Assembly: GCA_015680685.1 (NCBI GenBank)
Contig: MNCI01004101.1
Location: 80,316 to 142,315, forward strand
Source of the DNA: Gnetum montanum
Lineage: Eukaryota > Streptophyta > Gnetopsida > Gnetales > Gnetaceae
Direction: 5' to 3'
Length of the DNA: 62,000 nt
How positions within the stretch are numbered: the first letter of the stretch is position 1; every line of letters starts with the position of its first letter. The notes under the pieces were generated by a model that was not told the origin of the DNA, did not search any database, and saw nothing but the letters and a program-made list of their open reading frames with translations. The translations under genes and the position numbers were made by a program. This document shows positions 34,561 to 44,380 of the stretch, piece after piece.

Positions 34561-34689
34561 CATTTCCCCGATGAATTCCTCTTTGCTAGTGTAGTGAATA
34601 ATCAATCACCCATGGAGACAAACTGGTACAATAGCATTCTTACCTATCTCCTCACCCAACAAACACCACAAGAGTTAAACCTTAAGAAG

Positions 34690-35231
34690 AAACAATAGTT
34701 TCTTCACTGAGCCAAGTACTTTATGAAGATCAATGGGAAACTTTACAAAGTGTGTGCCGATGACTTGATTTGATGGTCTGTTCTTGATATAGATTAATTG
34801 CGAGTTCTCCAAGATGCTCATGAGGGTCCTTGTGGGGCTCATTATGTTGTGAGAAAAATGGCCATCAAGATCCTATTTGTAGGATATTATTGGCCTACAT
34901 AATTTTAGGAGGTCCATCATTTTGTCCAATCATGTGAGCATTGCTAGCGTGATGGGAAAACAACTGCTAGAATGGAGGATCTGCAATAATGGATTCAATC
35001 ATTAGAACCCTTTGACATTTGGGGAATTGATTTTATGGGGCCAATTACACCAATGTCCAATGGAAAAGCTTATATTATTGTTGTCATTGATTACCTAACA
35101 AAATGGGCTGAAAAAACTATTGTTAAAGATTGTACATCATCTATAGTTGCATGATTTGTTCAACAACAAATCATAAATAGGTTTGGTATGCCACGTGCAG
35201 CTATTTTAAACAATGGTACATACTTCATAGG
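34690..35231 (+). pseudogene. A3 integrase, 5' part, truncated
   Basis: The zinc-binding region at about 34,800-34,960 reads AHEGPCGAHY, VGYYWP and SCEHC. The core starts [20 protein letters not shown] (35,025) and [11 protein letters not shown], then reaches the second catalytic position as ILNNGTYF (N in place of D) before breaking off at 35,231 at the T2 LTR. The rest of A3 is not in the window. Confidence 0.75.
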
Positions 35232-35852
35232 TGTAACGATCGAAAATTTCAATGACTGAAACATCGAGAGGTTACCTGGCATACAACCTAACCCTAGATT
35301 TGTGCGAGGGCATGTTGGAGAAAATGGAAAAGGGGTGCCCTGAATGGTCTAGTCGATCAAACAGGGACTTAATTGATGTACAATAACCTTTCATAAACAA
35401 TTTTTTTAGAGGCGTTATGTGTAATTTAAGTGATAAACGTTAGCTAATAAGCAATGATGCGAAATATGGTAATAGAAAAAAAATGAAATAGGCTTGAGTG
35501 AGAGAGTGCACTAGCCCAAGATCAGGGGATTTGATCTTTGTTTGGTTGAAGGTGTATAACTAATGTGTAGTGTGGACAGGCATAGCTTATAATGAAATAG
35601 TATGGTCACAGGTCTTGGAATACTACTATTGGCCTATTGATGAACCAGTGCTTCCTGGGTAAGAAGAGATCAAGAGGTGCTACTGTTGGGGTTTACTACT
35701 TGTTAACATTCCACTTGCCAGTCTCTTTGTCAAAGCCAATCACCAAAAAGCCAAACTGCAAAAAAAATGCTAATCACCAGGAATCCAATCTGAAAGCTAG
35801 AAAATGCAAGAAGCCAACCTTAAAATCCAACCCTTTCAATGTTGTTCACCAG

Positions 35853-35903
35853 GGTATTTATAGAGCCATGAGTAGGAGAGAAATGTGGTTTGGATGCCAC
35901 GTG
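35853..35903 (-). promoter_or_regulatory. T2 LTR promoter: G-box and TATA box
   Basis: On the minus strand CACGTG (35,903-35,898) lies 41 bp upstream of TATAAATACC (35,862-35,853), as in T3. Confidence 0.6.
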
Positions 35904-36229
35904 TCTTGGGTCCCACAGGGTGCAAACGTGGATATGTCATGCTATTGTGAAATGTTGAATGTAAAACCTACTATGCTATGACCATACTACTCAAACTGTA
36001 TGTGCAAAAATCCAGGAACTATCATGTTTGTTACAAAAAATGCCAACAATGAATGCAAAGTGAAGCCTGTTCTCTAGGACTACATCTTCCCTACTCTTGT
36101 GAGTAGGGCCAAGCATAGGATCAAGCGTAGGGAGTAATAAGGGGAGTGAAAAGCAAAGTAAACTTGTTAATCCTATTTTTTGAAGAAATGCTAGGATGGA
36201 AGTGACCATTGCCAACAAGTTTTGGAGCT

Positions 36230-37140
36230 AACCAGAGATGTCCTGATGCTTCCATGCGAGTATTATGTTGCTTACACTGCCTAGTGTATTGGCTTAGCGT
36301 AAAATCCTACATGCTACACTGTGGTACGCTACCTAGCGTAGTGTAGCATAGCTACCAATTCTGAGAGGAAAACTTGCCTAAAAATTGAAAATATGCTACT
36401 AGGTAAGCAACTACAATAATTGGCAACCCTACTTTCCAAGTTGAAAGCTCTTGGGACCTATGAATTTTATCCTTGGGACACGTTTAGGCTTTTTGTCCAT
36501 ACTACATTGTGCTATGCTATGCAACATAGCACAATGTAGCAGCCAATGTGATGTGAATTCCTATCAAATCTACAATTCTTTGTCAACAAACCTTGCTTGG
36601 GGCTTGAGGGTGAAGTGGGATAGGTAGTCTTGGAGGTTGGAGTGTGGCCAAGTGCAATTATTTTGTTGGAATCACTTGGTAGAGGACCTTCATGCATTCT
36701 ATCCCTGCTATGTTATGCTACACTGCATAGTGTAGCACCTTGTGTTATTTGGATTCTGACTCATTTTGCAAACATTTTGTCATGGGATGATGATCATGTC
36801 CTAGAATGATGGAAAAATAAGCATGTTTTATGGTTAAGGTAGGGGCAAATATGTTTACTTTGCCAAAATCAGTCTATGCAAAAGTATTGCTGCATCAAAC
36901 CCCACTATGTTGTGCTACGCTGTGTAGTGTAGCAGAGCATAGCACTCAAATGAAGAGGATTCTTGATAAAATTTGCCACATTTTTGCTACATCACATTGC
37001 TCATGCTTTAGGGATGAAATGGGGTAGGTACCGTAGGGGATGGATTATTGGCAATGACATCTTTGGTGCTTGTTCAGTTTCCTCAAGTCCTGCTACACTA
37101 TGTAGTGTAGCATAGCGTAGTAGGTCTTGTAGTTAGAAAA
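36230..37140 (-). repeat. ~195-bp tandem array with a hairpin in each unit
   Basis: Five units each carry an inverted repeat of the type TGCTACACT, short loop, AGTGTAGCA: at 36,312-36,348 (with a nested TACGCTA/TAGCGTA hairpin), 36,502-36,539 (perfect 15-bp arms, 8-base loop), 36,716-36,737 (perfect 9-bp arms), 36,913-36,934 (one mismatch) and 37,091-37,112 (perfect). Centre spacing is 191, 206, 197 and 178 bp. Units also share GGGATGAAATGGGGTAGGTA-like text. Confidence 0.8.
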
Positions 37141-37525
37141 CTTGCTAAACTATTTTTCTCATCTTGAAGACTTTTGGAAACTCCTAGCATGGTCCCTGGG
37201 TAGACTGTTATATGGGTCAGGCATCAAGCTGGGTAAGTTAGAGGGTGTAGCAAGCATGTTAGCCTAGGTGATAAATTTTTTTCCAAATTGTATGGTCTAC
37301 CCCTGGTGACTCTTTTATGCAAACTAGCCTTGTGGTTGGCTGCCATGTTGACTATGCTGCAAAGGTTGGCAGGCAAGCTTGGAAGCAACTTTGCAGGCAT
37401 TAAGACTTCTGGGGTGCCACATTGTCTGTAGGGTCCATCATGAAACTACGCTTGCAGTGATCCTTGATCAAATTTTGGAACTATGCTAAGTCATGAAAAT
37501 CCTAAAATTTATGGTGCTTAAATGG

Positions 37526-38985
37526 ACCCTCTTTGTTGACATATGGAGGGTTTTTCCGAGAGTCATCAACAAAGAATATCAAACACCATGAAGAACAAGA
37601 CAACAACACCACTCTTCAGTGCCCTCTTAGACTATGCTTTGCTACATTTGAAAGTACTGGGAGAATGATTGTAAGGTAAGGGGGAAAGGGATGGATTTGA
37701 GGAAACATGTTCAAGGAAGAAATGAATGTAAAATGCTATGCAATTAAAACTATTATCATAGTGTGATCCCTCATCGAAATTCTTATGAGAGAATTAGCAT
37801 GTATGAGTGTCTTTGCCTTTGGATTTTAAACTCTCATCAATGTGCTTAGAAATGGTTGATCCATAGCTGAAATGTTTTTGAAGTAGCTATCGTGCCATTT
37901 GATTTAGGCATGTTTTTTTTAACCTTTTTCATTGTTTCTCTTTTTCTTTTTTATGCTCTTTTTCTTTTGTTGCACATCCAAGTTCACTTCTAGAAAACCT
38001 TGTTGTTATTGCAAGATAGGTGTTTTCTCCCTGAGATGAGTTGTGTTACATCAATGTGGGGCTTTGACCTACCTACAAATGCTTCCCATGGGATGAGTTG
38101 TGTTATGCCCTCCATGGACTTGGCGGTTGGGCATGTGAAAGGGCTTTGTGCATTAGGAAATCTTGTAAAGGAGATATGGAAAACTACAAGTATAGGGAAT
38201 GGAAGCTAAATTGGTTGAAAGGGAGAGTAGGGTGTGCACTACCAAGTAGCTAAGCTAATCAAAGTGATCACTTTAGAATAATGTAGTGCTTTTTTCTCAT
38301 AGTGAAGTGCATCTCTGAACAACTCCATCTTGGCTTTTATCCTACAAACACAATAGAGAGAAAACTAGAAAAAAATCATCAAGTGAAGAAAGGGCAAAGT
38401 CCTACTTGCTCAAGACACTTCCAGGGTGGAAAATGTTGCATCTAACATGTGCAATGTCCAAGGAAGGAAGGCTAACATAGGTTCTAATAGTAGAAGGCTA
38501 TAGAGGTTAGCATTGAAGAGGCTAGGAGCAATGATGACGAAGGTGCTCAGGATTCCTCATCCCAGGCAAACATCATGCAGTCCACCTGTAAGGTGAGAAG
38601 CCTAATAACTGAATGCCTCTTGGACTCAGATGATGAGGAGGGCTGGAAGATGGCAACCTTGCCATTGGGCCACAATAGTGTTGGGACTCTAGCAGTAGGT
38701 GCTAATGGCAAGAGCTACTACTAGGATGATTGGGTGTAGTAGCATTAGCTCCCAAATGTCAGCAAGATGTCAATTGACATCTTTGAAAGATTAGCAAGAT
38801 GTCAGGGGTAGTGACGTTGCATGTTTTCTAGAGTGTTTTTCCTTAGCAATGTGAACTACATTCTAGCACTGCAACATCCTACCCTGTGTTGTCTAGGAAG
38901 CTTTAAAGTGTGCATGCTCGCTTGTTCACAAGAGTAACATGTGTGTGCTAGGAAGCGTTGTACTATGAACCTATTTTAAAGTCTT
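37526..38985 (-). other. T2 3' untranslated region
   Basis: No coding signal. On the minus strand it carries the polypurine tract next to the LTR and an A-rich tract (reverse of 37,912-37,972), matching the A-rich tract at 48,048-48,172 in the T4 3' UTR. A short frame at 38,000-38,209 has no motif. Confidence 0.5.
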
Positions 38986-38989
38986 GGTA

Positions 38990-39265
38990 GAATTTTGGGT
39001 GTGCTAGTATAAGGTTCCAGTAGACTATGTGCTAGATTAAGGTCCTAGCAGACCGCTATGCTAGTTTAGCATCGTATTGGATGGTGGATGGCTAGTTTAA
39101 GGTTATAGTAGATCATACTATGGGTGCCAATTTCACATCATAGCCCAAGGATGTCATGTGCTAGTTTAATTTCATAGAAAATATTCTATGCTAATTTATA
39201 GTCATAGCAAACTAGTTGTGTGAATTTATAGTCATAGCAAACTATCTGTGCTAGTTTTACATTAT
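38990..39265 (-). repeat. Degenerate ~40-45-bp repeats after the T2 integrase
   Basis: Phrases such as GTGCTAGTTTAAGGTCCTAG, TAGCAGAC and CTAGTTTACATTATAGCAGA recur six or seven times at about 40-45 bp. Their reverse complements (AAACTAGCACCACAG, GGTCCTGGCATCATGAC) occur right after the T4 integrase at 47,175-47,480. This marks them as a shared 3' UTR feature. Confidence 0.65.
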
Positions 39266-39313
39266 AGCAGACATTTGGTTTACCTTGCTTTGTATCTGAT
39301 GTAATCCTTTGTG

Positions 39314-39500
39314 TCAAACATAGTATCGCTTGAGGTATAAGTGGTTGATAGTATTTTTAAACTTTTTGCCATCCATATTAGCCAGTTTGAATGCCCCATT
39401 CTCATAGGCTTTCATGACTATGAAAGGGCCTTCTCAGTTGGTTGAGAATTTTCTTATAGGTTCACAAATAGCCTTGATAACTAGGTCCCCATTTTTGATT
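39314..39500 (-). pseudogene. T2 integrase C-terminal fragment
   Basis: The minus-strand frame reads QWTIKNGDLVIKAI, EGPFIVMKAYENGAFKLANM and NHLYLKRYYV, ending at a stop at 39,314-39,316. It matches T4 (KWPIKEGDLVLKVV, EGPYLVTKAYDNRAFKLIDM, NHMYLKPFYI). The upstream part is gone; at about 39,500 the sequence switches to plus-strand RT of T4. Confidence 0.75.
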
Positions 39501-39504
39501 GTCC

Positions 39505-39676
39505 ATTGATGTAGTCCCTAAGAAAAATAGTAGTATATGCATATGCATTAACTTCCATGATTTGAACACAGCCACTATAAAGGATGACTTCCCGCTACCC
39601 AGTATTGATCAACTCATTGACACAACTGCTAGGCATGCATTGTTATCCTTTATGGATGGATTTTCAGGATACAACT
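39505..39676 (+). pseudogene. T4 reverse transcriptase, first part
   Basis: The plus-strand frame reads DVVPKKNSSICICINFHDLN, DDFPLPSIDQLID and FMDGFSGYN, then is cut by A2. The last codons (GGA TAC AAC) continue at 44,378 with CAA ATA AGA (Q I R). Everything upstream in T4 is missing at the inverted junction with T2. Confidence 0.8.
39672..39676 (+). repeat. A2 target site duplication, left
   Basis: CAACT, paired with CAACC at 44,376-44,380. The right copy gives the expected RT codons, so the left copy has mutated C to T. Confidence 0.7.
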
Positions 39677-40699
39677 TGATGAGTGGCGAGGTACCCCTAC
39701 ACTCAACCATACGAATACGAGCGTGCACGCGCGATCTGGTCGAACTCCACAAACTAAATACCTTAACACCACAAGAAACACTTGGGGTTAATCGTTCGTT
39801 GTCTTCCCAGGCTTGCTTGTAAGTGTCACGGTGTATGGTTAAGAAAGTCTGAGGTATGTGATTCTTTTGGTATTTTTCAGTTTATCTTCTATGCTATCAG
39901 AGGAAAGAGTTGAGAAACTAAGCTAACTCTAACTAATGTCCTAAGTCTAAATTAACTAGTGTCAGCATCCGTTCCCACTTGCCGGACACACCCTGAACTA
40001 TGCAACTGTGGCTTACCAAATGCTAATCATTACTGGGATCACCACACGTAACGCAAGTGCTCAAAGTGGTCGTACTGAGGCACCTACTTAGCTTAAGTGT
40101 GATAAGCAGCCGATTCCTTAGCTAGCCGTACACACCCGTGGGTGCTCGTAACTAAGTCGCACTTATCACATGTTCTAGCCTAGCAATGAGTAGCCGATTC
40201 CTTGACTAGCCATACACATTGGACTACCACTGAGATTACCAAGCGCAGAATCCTGGAATACACTACTGGGTTACCAAGCAGCCAATGCTCGTAATCAAGT
40301 TGTAATCATGCGTTGCGACAAGAAGCCGATTCCTTGACTAGCCGTACACATCCATAGATGCTCGTAATCAAGTCGTACTTGTGCACACTAGGAAAGCAAT
40401 AAATAAACAACAGTAAAACCATGTACTGCAAGGTTTATCTAATCAAGTTCGTCTTTATTTCCATACACAACTTGGGTTCAGGTTACAAGATGCTCGAATA
40501 AAGAGCCGTTCACTCTAGGACTCCTACTGCGGGCACATGGGAAAAATTCTAACTCTGGAGTGATCAATCTGCCAGAGCTTCGCTACTTCTAGACAGGATT
40601 GGGAAATGAAGGGAGTGCCACCTCTTATTTATAGATATGGTGGTGGACCATGATATCGCGTACGCAATATCGCGGCACAGTGCATGTCGTGTCTCATCA
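39677..40699 (-). repeat. A2 3' LTR
   Basis: 1,023 bp. On the minus strand it begins TGATGAGACACG and ends CCACTCATCA. TATA box TATAAATA at 40,633-40,626; a dyad GATATTGCGTACGCGATATC at 40,671-40,652 just upstream. Poly(A)-type AATAAAG near 40,455. Three copies of an AGCCGATTCCTTGACTAGCC unit sit in its U5-side half. Confidence 0.85.
40105..40350. repeat. Internal repeat of the family A LTR (three units)
   Basis: AGCCGATTCCTTGACTAGCC followed by GTACACA is found at about 40,107, 40,192 and 40,323 (spacing 84 and 131 bp), each followed by GCTCGTAA.TAAGTCG or similar in two of three. The right LTR has the same set at about 43,798, 43,883 and 44,014. A1 lacks most of it. Confidence 0.75.
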
Positions 40700-40714
40700 T
40701 ACCCCCATGACTGA
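40700..40714 (-). promoter_or_regulatory. A2 polypurine tract
   Basis: TCAGTCATGGGGGTA on the minus strand, directly before the 3' LTR. Identical to A1. Confidence 0.75.
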
Positions 40715-40837
40715 ATGAAAACTCGTCCTCGAGTTCCTTACAATGATATCAGGTAGGTATGGGATTATTAGGATAAATGGAACTAATGGGATGACATGTG
40801 AATGGTCTTTATTTCGAGACTTGACAAAAACTGGTGT

Positions 40838-41300
40838 TCATGAAAACAAGGGTGAACACCTTATTACAATGACATCAGGCCACAGTGGGTAGCTGAGAGA
40901 AAAGAGGAGAGAGAATAGAAGAGAAGAAGAGAAAAGAGTCTTGTTGCTGCCAATGCCGAGATTGTGCCTTTCGTTGTCCATCTGTAAGCGCATTATCAAT
41001 CCAGCTCCTTGCATAGCTGCTTCAATGCTGCTCCACTCCAAGTGTTTTCTCCAGATCCATTCCGTTGTTGTATGATGGCCATCTGCACCCACAACATAAT
41101 CATATATCAGCAACGGTAATTGAATCATTAAGTAAATCATACCTTTCTTCGGTTTAGGTTCCTTGGCTAAGTTGTGGTATGGCTAATATGGATCCGAGAA
41201 AATGTGGATGATGACTACCGAAGGTATAGGGGTTAGGAAGAAAAATGAAAAAATCCGGGGCTTAGGATAAAAATCGAAAAATAAGGCCCCGTACCCCCAT
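40838..41300 (-). CDS. Conserved short frame with apparent intron in A2 (unidentified)
   Basis: Counterpart of 12,258-12,555 in A1. On the minus strand, PYHNLAKEPKPKK (ending near 41,145) can be joined across an intron of about 75 bp (donor GTATGATTT, acceptor GTGGGTGCAG near 41,080) to DGHHTTTEWIWRKHLEWSSI and QGAGLIMRLQMDNERHNLGI. The second exon is open for about 70 codons in A2. The tail is Ser/Leu-rich. There is no recognisable domain. In A1 and A2 the exon differs mostly at third codon positions (for example CAC TTA GAA versus CAC TTG GAG), as expected under past protein-level selection. Confidence 0.5.
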
Positions 41301-41305
41301 GACTA
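41292..41305 (-). promoter_or_regulatory. Internal polypurine-tract-like motif in A2
   Basis: TAGTCATGGGGGTA, 592 bp upstream of the LTR-adjacent tract; the counterpart of 12,211 in A1. Confidence 0.45.
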
Positions 41306-42906
41306 ATCGCGAACCTCTGGTAGCGTTAGAATGGAGAAAGAAAAGGAGTAGGAAAGATAGGGAAATGGGACAACTGTGGCATCTGTGAAATGGATGTCAA
41401 GATGGAAATGAGCAAAAAGAAAATGAATTGCAAAATGTTAAGGAAAAGAAGTTAACTAATGTTCCAAATAGGAATGTAAGTGGTTCCTCCCCAAAGCAGG
41501 CTCATGCCCTTAATGCCCTGACAATCCCACATTCAAAGAGTCCGTGGGCTCTGGGAATGTCCTTTGGAACAAGAGTTAAAGTCTTAACCGTAAGAATTTA
41601 CCAAAAAGAAAAAAATGCATCAACCAAAATATATACTAATGATACAACCGACAATGAGGTGAACAATGGAGAGAATGATGGAAAGAAAGAGGAATGGAAT
41701 GGAATCCCAAGAACAAGGTGGTGTACATCCCCTTGTGTGCTTGATGATTAATGTGACTTAGCAAATTTCATTACAACTCCAGCCTCAAACCAACCACTTC
41801 CAGTGACTTCGCATCAATTCGTTTGGCCAAATCATCCACTTGGATAACAAGGATGCATCGTCAAGAGTCACCACCATTCCGACGAAACAAGGGAGAGAAT
41901 GGGAAGCGAGAAGGGCCTTAGTTAGAGGGAACACTTTGGTTCCATAACCAGTGCTTGCAGCCCAATTTTTATTTCTTCTAAGGGGTGTGCTTTGAATCCT
42001 CACTTTTTCTTTTTTCTTTTTTCTTTTATCTCTTTTTTTTTGTGTTTTGTGTTTTTATGCATGGGGACCACACCATGCGAAGACTTCTTATTTTTATTGT
42101 CTCAGCTTCCGATTATTGGGTAACATCGAAATAGAAAGAATACCCAAGAAGAAAACATCCAAGCACCCAAATGAATGAACAACACAAAAACATCAAGATC
42201 CCTTGAAGTCACAGCCTTTGCAATCCTTGAGTCCTTCCTTAGTTTGAGAAATGCCCAGTCACATGTTCATTGAAGTTCTTATTAAGAGGGAACTGTACAT
42301 TTCCAAGCCAAGGGGAACCATAGACTTGATGGATGGATGGATGAAGTGATCTCATTGCCTACCATATCAAAAGAAACATACCTTAGTATCAACATTGGAA
42401 CTTAAAGGTAAAAACCCAACATTAGCAATTAATGGAAAACAGTTCATCCCATCGGTCTGAACACTTATTAGGTGACGAACTTACATGGTGGATGACACAC
42501 ACACACACACAAAATAGAAAAGGTATAACGATGTTGTAAAACAAAAAAAAAGTAGAAAAGTTAAAGAAATTTGTAAAACAAAAATGTATAAAACAAAAAA
42601 TGAAAAAGAACCGAGGGCCCCATATGATTAACATAGATGGCCATCTCCCCCATGAATGAGTTGTAAGGGAGAGATCCGAAATAGTGAGCGCCTATTTGAA
42701 TTTCTAAGAAGTGCCCAACTCCTCCCAATTGATGATCTTAGATTCAGGGGTGGAGGTTTGCGGCGTTCATGTTCCAGCATGTCTATGCCACGGTTGTTGG
42801 CATGAGTTTCCTCAGTTCATTCCATGCATATTTGTTTGCCCCTACAAGAAGCTGTCAACCACGGGGTGTCTACTACTTCTTATGTGGTTGCTACATACAG
42901 GCATCT
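41306..42906 (-). other. A2 internal region replacing RT-RNase H-IN
   Basis: Non-coding sequence homologous to A1 10,860-12,210 at about 75-80% by eye. The switch from the pre-RT block lies near 42,695 (minus-strand TTCTTAGAAATTCAAATAGG then non-homologous to A3), the same place as 10,858 in A1. It contains a pyrimidine tract (reverse of 42,520-42,600) and an (AC)9 microsatellite at 42,494-42,511. Confidence 0.65.
42494..42511. repeat. (AC)9 microsatellite
   Basis: Eighteen bases of alternating A and C within A2. Confidence 0.9.
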
Positions 42907-43175
42907 TTATTGTAGAGTCTCTTGGGAAAACCTGTGACATGGAGACATTTCCTCTGTGTCATCACCCGATGAATCACTATATGTGATGCATGGAAATATC
43001 CTTTTCTCGATCTTTCCACATATGTTTATCTTGGAGATTTCCAAGGAAAGATCGCGGATCCTAAGGCATGCGTCCACTGTACTTAGCCATGCCCTTCCCA
43101 TTATAATTGGGAAGTCCCCTTCGTTGTTGTTAACATCGATCACTAGGAAATCCGCTGGGTAGGACCAACCACACA
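42907..43175 (-). pseudogene. A2 protease, C-terminal half (5' part in gap)
   Basis: Minus-strand frame: CGWSYPADFLVIDVNNNEGD, FPIIMGRAWLSTVDACLRI and DLSLEISK, matching A1. It is open from the gap edge to the stop at 42,907. The active-site half and gag would lie in or beyond the N run, so whether the whole frame is open is unknown. Confidence 0.75.
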
Positions 43176-43743
43176 NNNNNNNNNNNNNNNNNNNNNNNNN
43201 NNNNNNNNNNNNNNNNNNNNNNNNNNNNNNNNNNNNNNNNNNNNNNNNNNNNNNNNNNNNNNNNNNNNNNNNNNNNNNNNNNNNNNNNNNNNNNNNNNNN
43301 NNNNNNNNNNNNNNNNNNNNNNNNNNNNNNNNNNNNNNNNNNNNNNNNNNNNNNNNNNNNNNNNNNNNNNNNNNNNNNNNNNNNNNNNNNNNNNNNNNNN
43401 NNNNNNNNNNNNNNNNNNNNNNNNNNNNNNNNNNNNNNNNNNNNNNNNNNNNNNNNNNNNNNNNNNNNNNNNNNNNNNNNNNNNNNNNNNNNNNNNNNNN
43501 NNNNNNNNNNNNNNNNNNNNNNNNNNNNNNNNNNNNNNNNNNNNNNNNNNNNNNNNNNNNNNNNNNNNNNNNNNNNNNNNNNNNNNNNNNNNNNNNNNNN
43601 NNNNNNNNNNNNNNNNNNNNNNNNNNNNNNNNNNNNNNNNNNNNNNNNNNNNNNNNNNNNNNNNNNNNNNNNNNNNNNNNNNNNNNNNNNNNNNNNNNNN
43701 NNNNNNNNNNNNNNNNNNNNNNNNNNNNNNNNNNNNNNNNNNN
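43176..43743. other. Assembly gap (568 N)
   Basis: Run of N inside A2. By alignment with the left LTR, 376 bp of LTR are missing here, plus PBS, gag and half the protease (about 2.9 kb in A1). The gap length cannot hold these. Confidence 0.95.
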
Positions 43744-44375
43744 CAAGTACTTGAAGTGGTCGTACTGAGGCATCTATTTAGCTTAAGTATGATAAGCAGC
43801 CGATTCCTTAGCTAGCCGTACACACCCATGGGTGCTCGTAACTAAGTCGTACTTATCACACGTTCTAGCCTAGCAATGAGTAGCTGATTCCTTGACTAGC
43901 CGTACACATTGGACTACCACTGGGATTACCAAGTGCAGAATCCTGGAATACGCTATTGGGTTACCAAGCAGCCAATGCTTGTAATCAAGTCATACTCATG
44001 CGTTGCAACAAGCAGCTAATTCCTTAACTAGTCGTACACGTCCGTAGACGCTCGTAATCAAGTCATACTTGTGCGCACTAGGAAAGCAATAAATAAACAA
44101 CAGTAGAACCATGTACTGCAAGGTTTATCCAATCAATTTTGTCTTTATTGCCATACACAACTTGGGTTCAAGTTACAAGCTGCTCGAATAAAGAGCCGTT
44201 CACTCTAGGACTCCTACTGCGGGCACATGGGAAAAATTCTAACTCTAGAGTGATCAATCTGCCAGAGCTTCGCTACTTCTAGCCAGGATTGGGAAATGAA
44301 GGGAGTGCCGCCTTTTATTTATAGATATGGTGGTGGACCGCGATATCGCGGCACAGTGCATGTCGCGTCTCATCA
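43744..44375 (-). repeat. A2 5' LTR, partial
   Basis: Aligns to 40,053-40,699. On the minus strand it starts TGATGAGACGCG at 44,375; TATA box at 44,323-44,316. A 14-bp deletion removes half of the promoter-proximal dyad, leaving GCGATATCGC. Confidence 0.85.
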
Positions 44376-44380
44376 CAACC
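44376..44380 (+). repeat. A2 target site duplication, right
   Basis: CAACC, paired with CAACT at 39,672-39,676. Confidence 0.7.

Larger units (their letters stand above)
28698..35231 (+). mobile_element. A3: autonomous-type family A element, 3' end lost
   Basis: A family A element with LTR, tRNA-Asp-type PBS, gag, protease, RT, RNase H and the first half of integrase, inserted in A4 gag. It is cut at 35,231 by the T2 LTR. It is the only family A copy here with RT and IN, so it shows what A1 and A2 lost. All frames contain stops. Confidence 0.75.
35232..37525 (-). repeat. T2 3' LTR (minus strand)
   Basis: About 2.3 kb. On the minus strand it ends CGATCGTTACA at 35,232, inside the A3 integrase. 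It starts near 37,525 just after a polypurine tract (CAACAAAGAGGG, reverse of 37,527-37,539), the same tract that precedes the T4 LTR (CAACAAAGAGGGG at 48,681). TATAAATACC is at 35,862-35,853 and CACGTG at 35,903-35,898. A roughly 195-bp array with hairpins fills 36,230-37,140. The 5 bases before it, ATAGG (35,227-35,231), would be one side of a target duplication; the other side is not in the window. Confidence 0.65.
39677..44375 (-). mobile_element. A2: gag-protease-only LTR retrotransposon, crossed by an assembly gap
   Basis: Family A element on the minus strand inside the T4 RT. 3' LTR 39,677-40,699; polypurine tract 40,714-40,700; about 2.2 kb internal region without RT or IN; protease C-terminal part 43,175-42,907; gap of 568 N; partial 5' LTR 43,744-44,375. 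It ends in CTCATCA on one side and TGATGAG on the other, with a 5-bp target duplication. The two LTR parts differ at about 40 of 600 aligned positions by eye, mostly transitions, so it is among the younger insertions here. Confidence 0.85.

Noticed and set aside
42907-43773. A 288-codon minus-strand frame
   Set aside because: About 190 of its codons are the N run. Only the protease part at 42,907-43,175 is real; the few residues beyond the gap are LTR.
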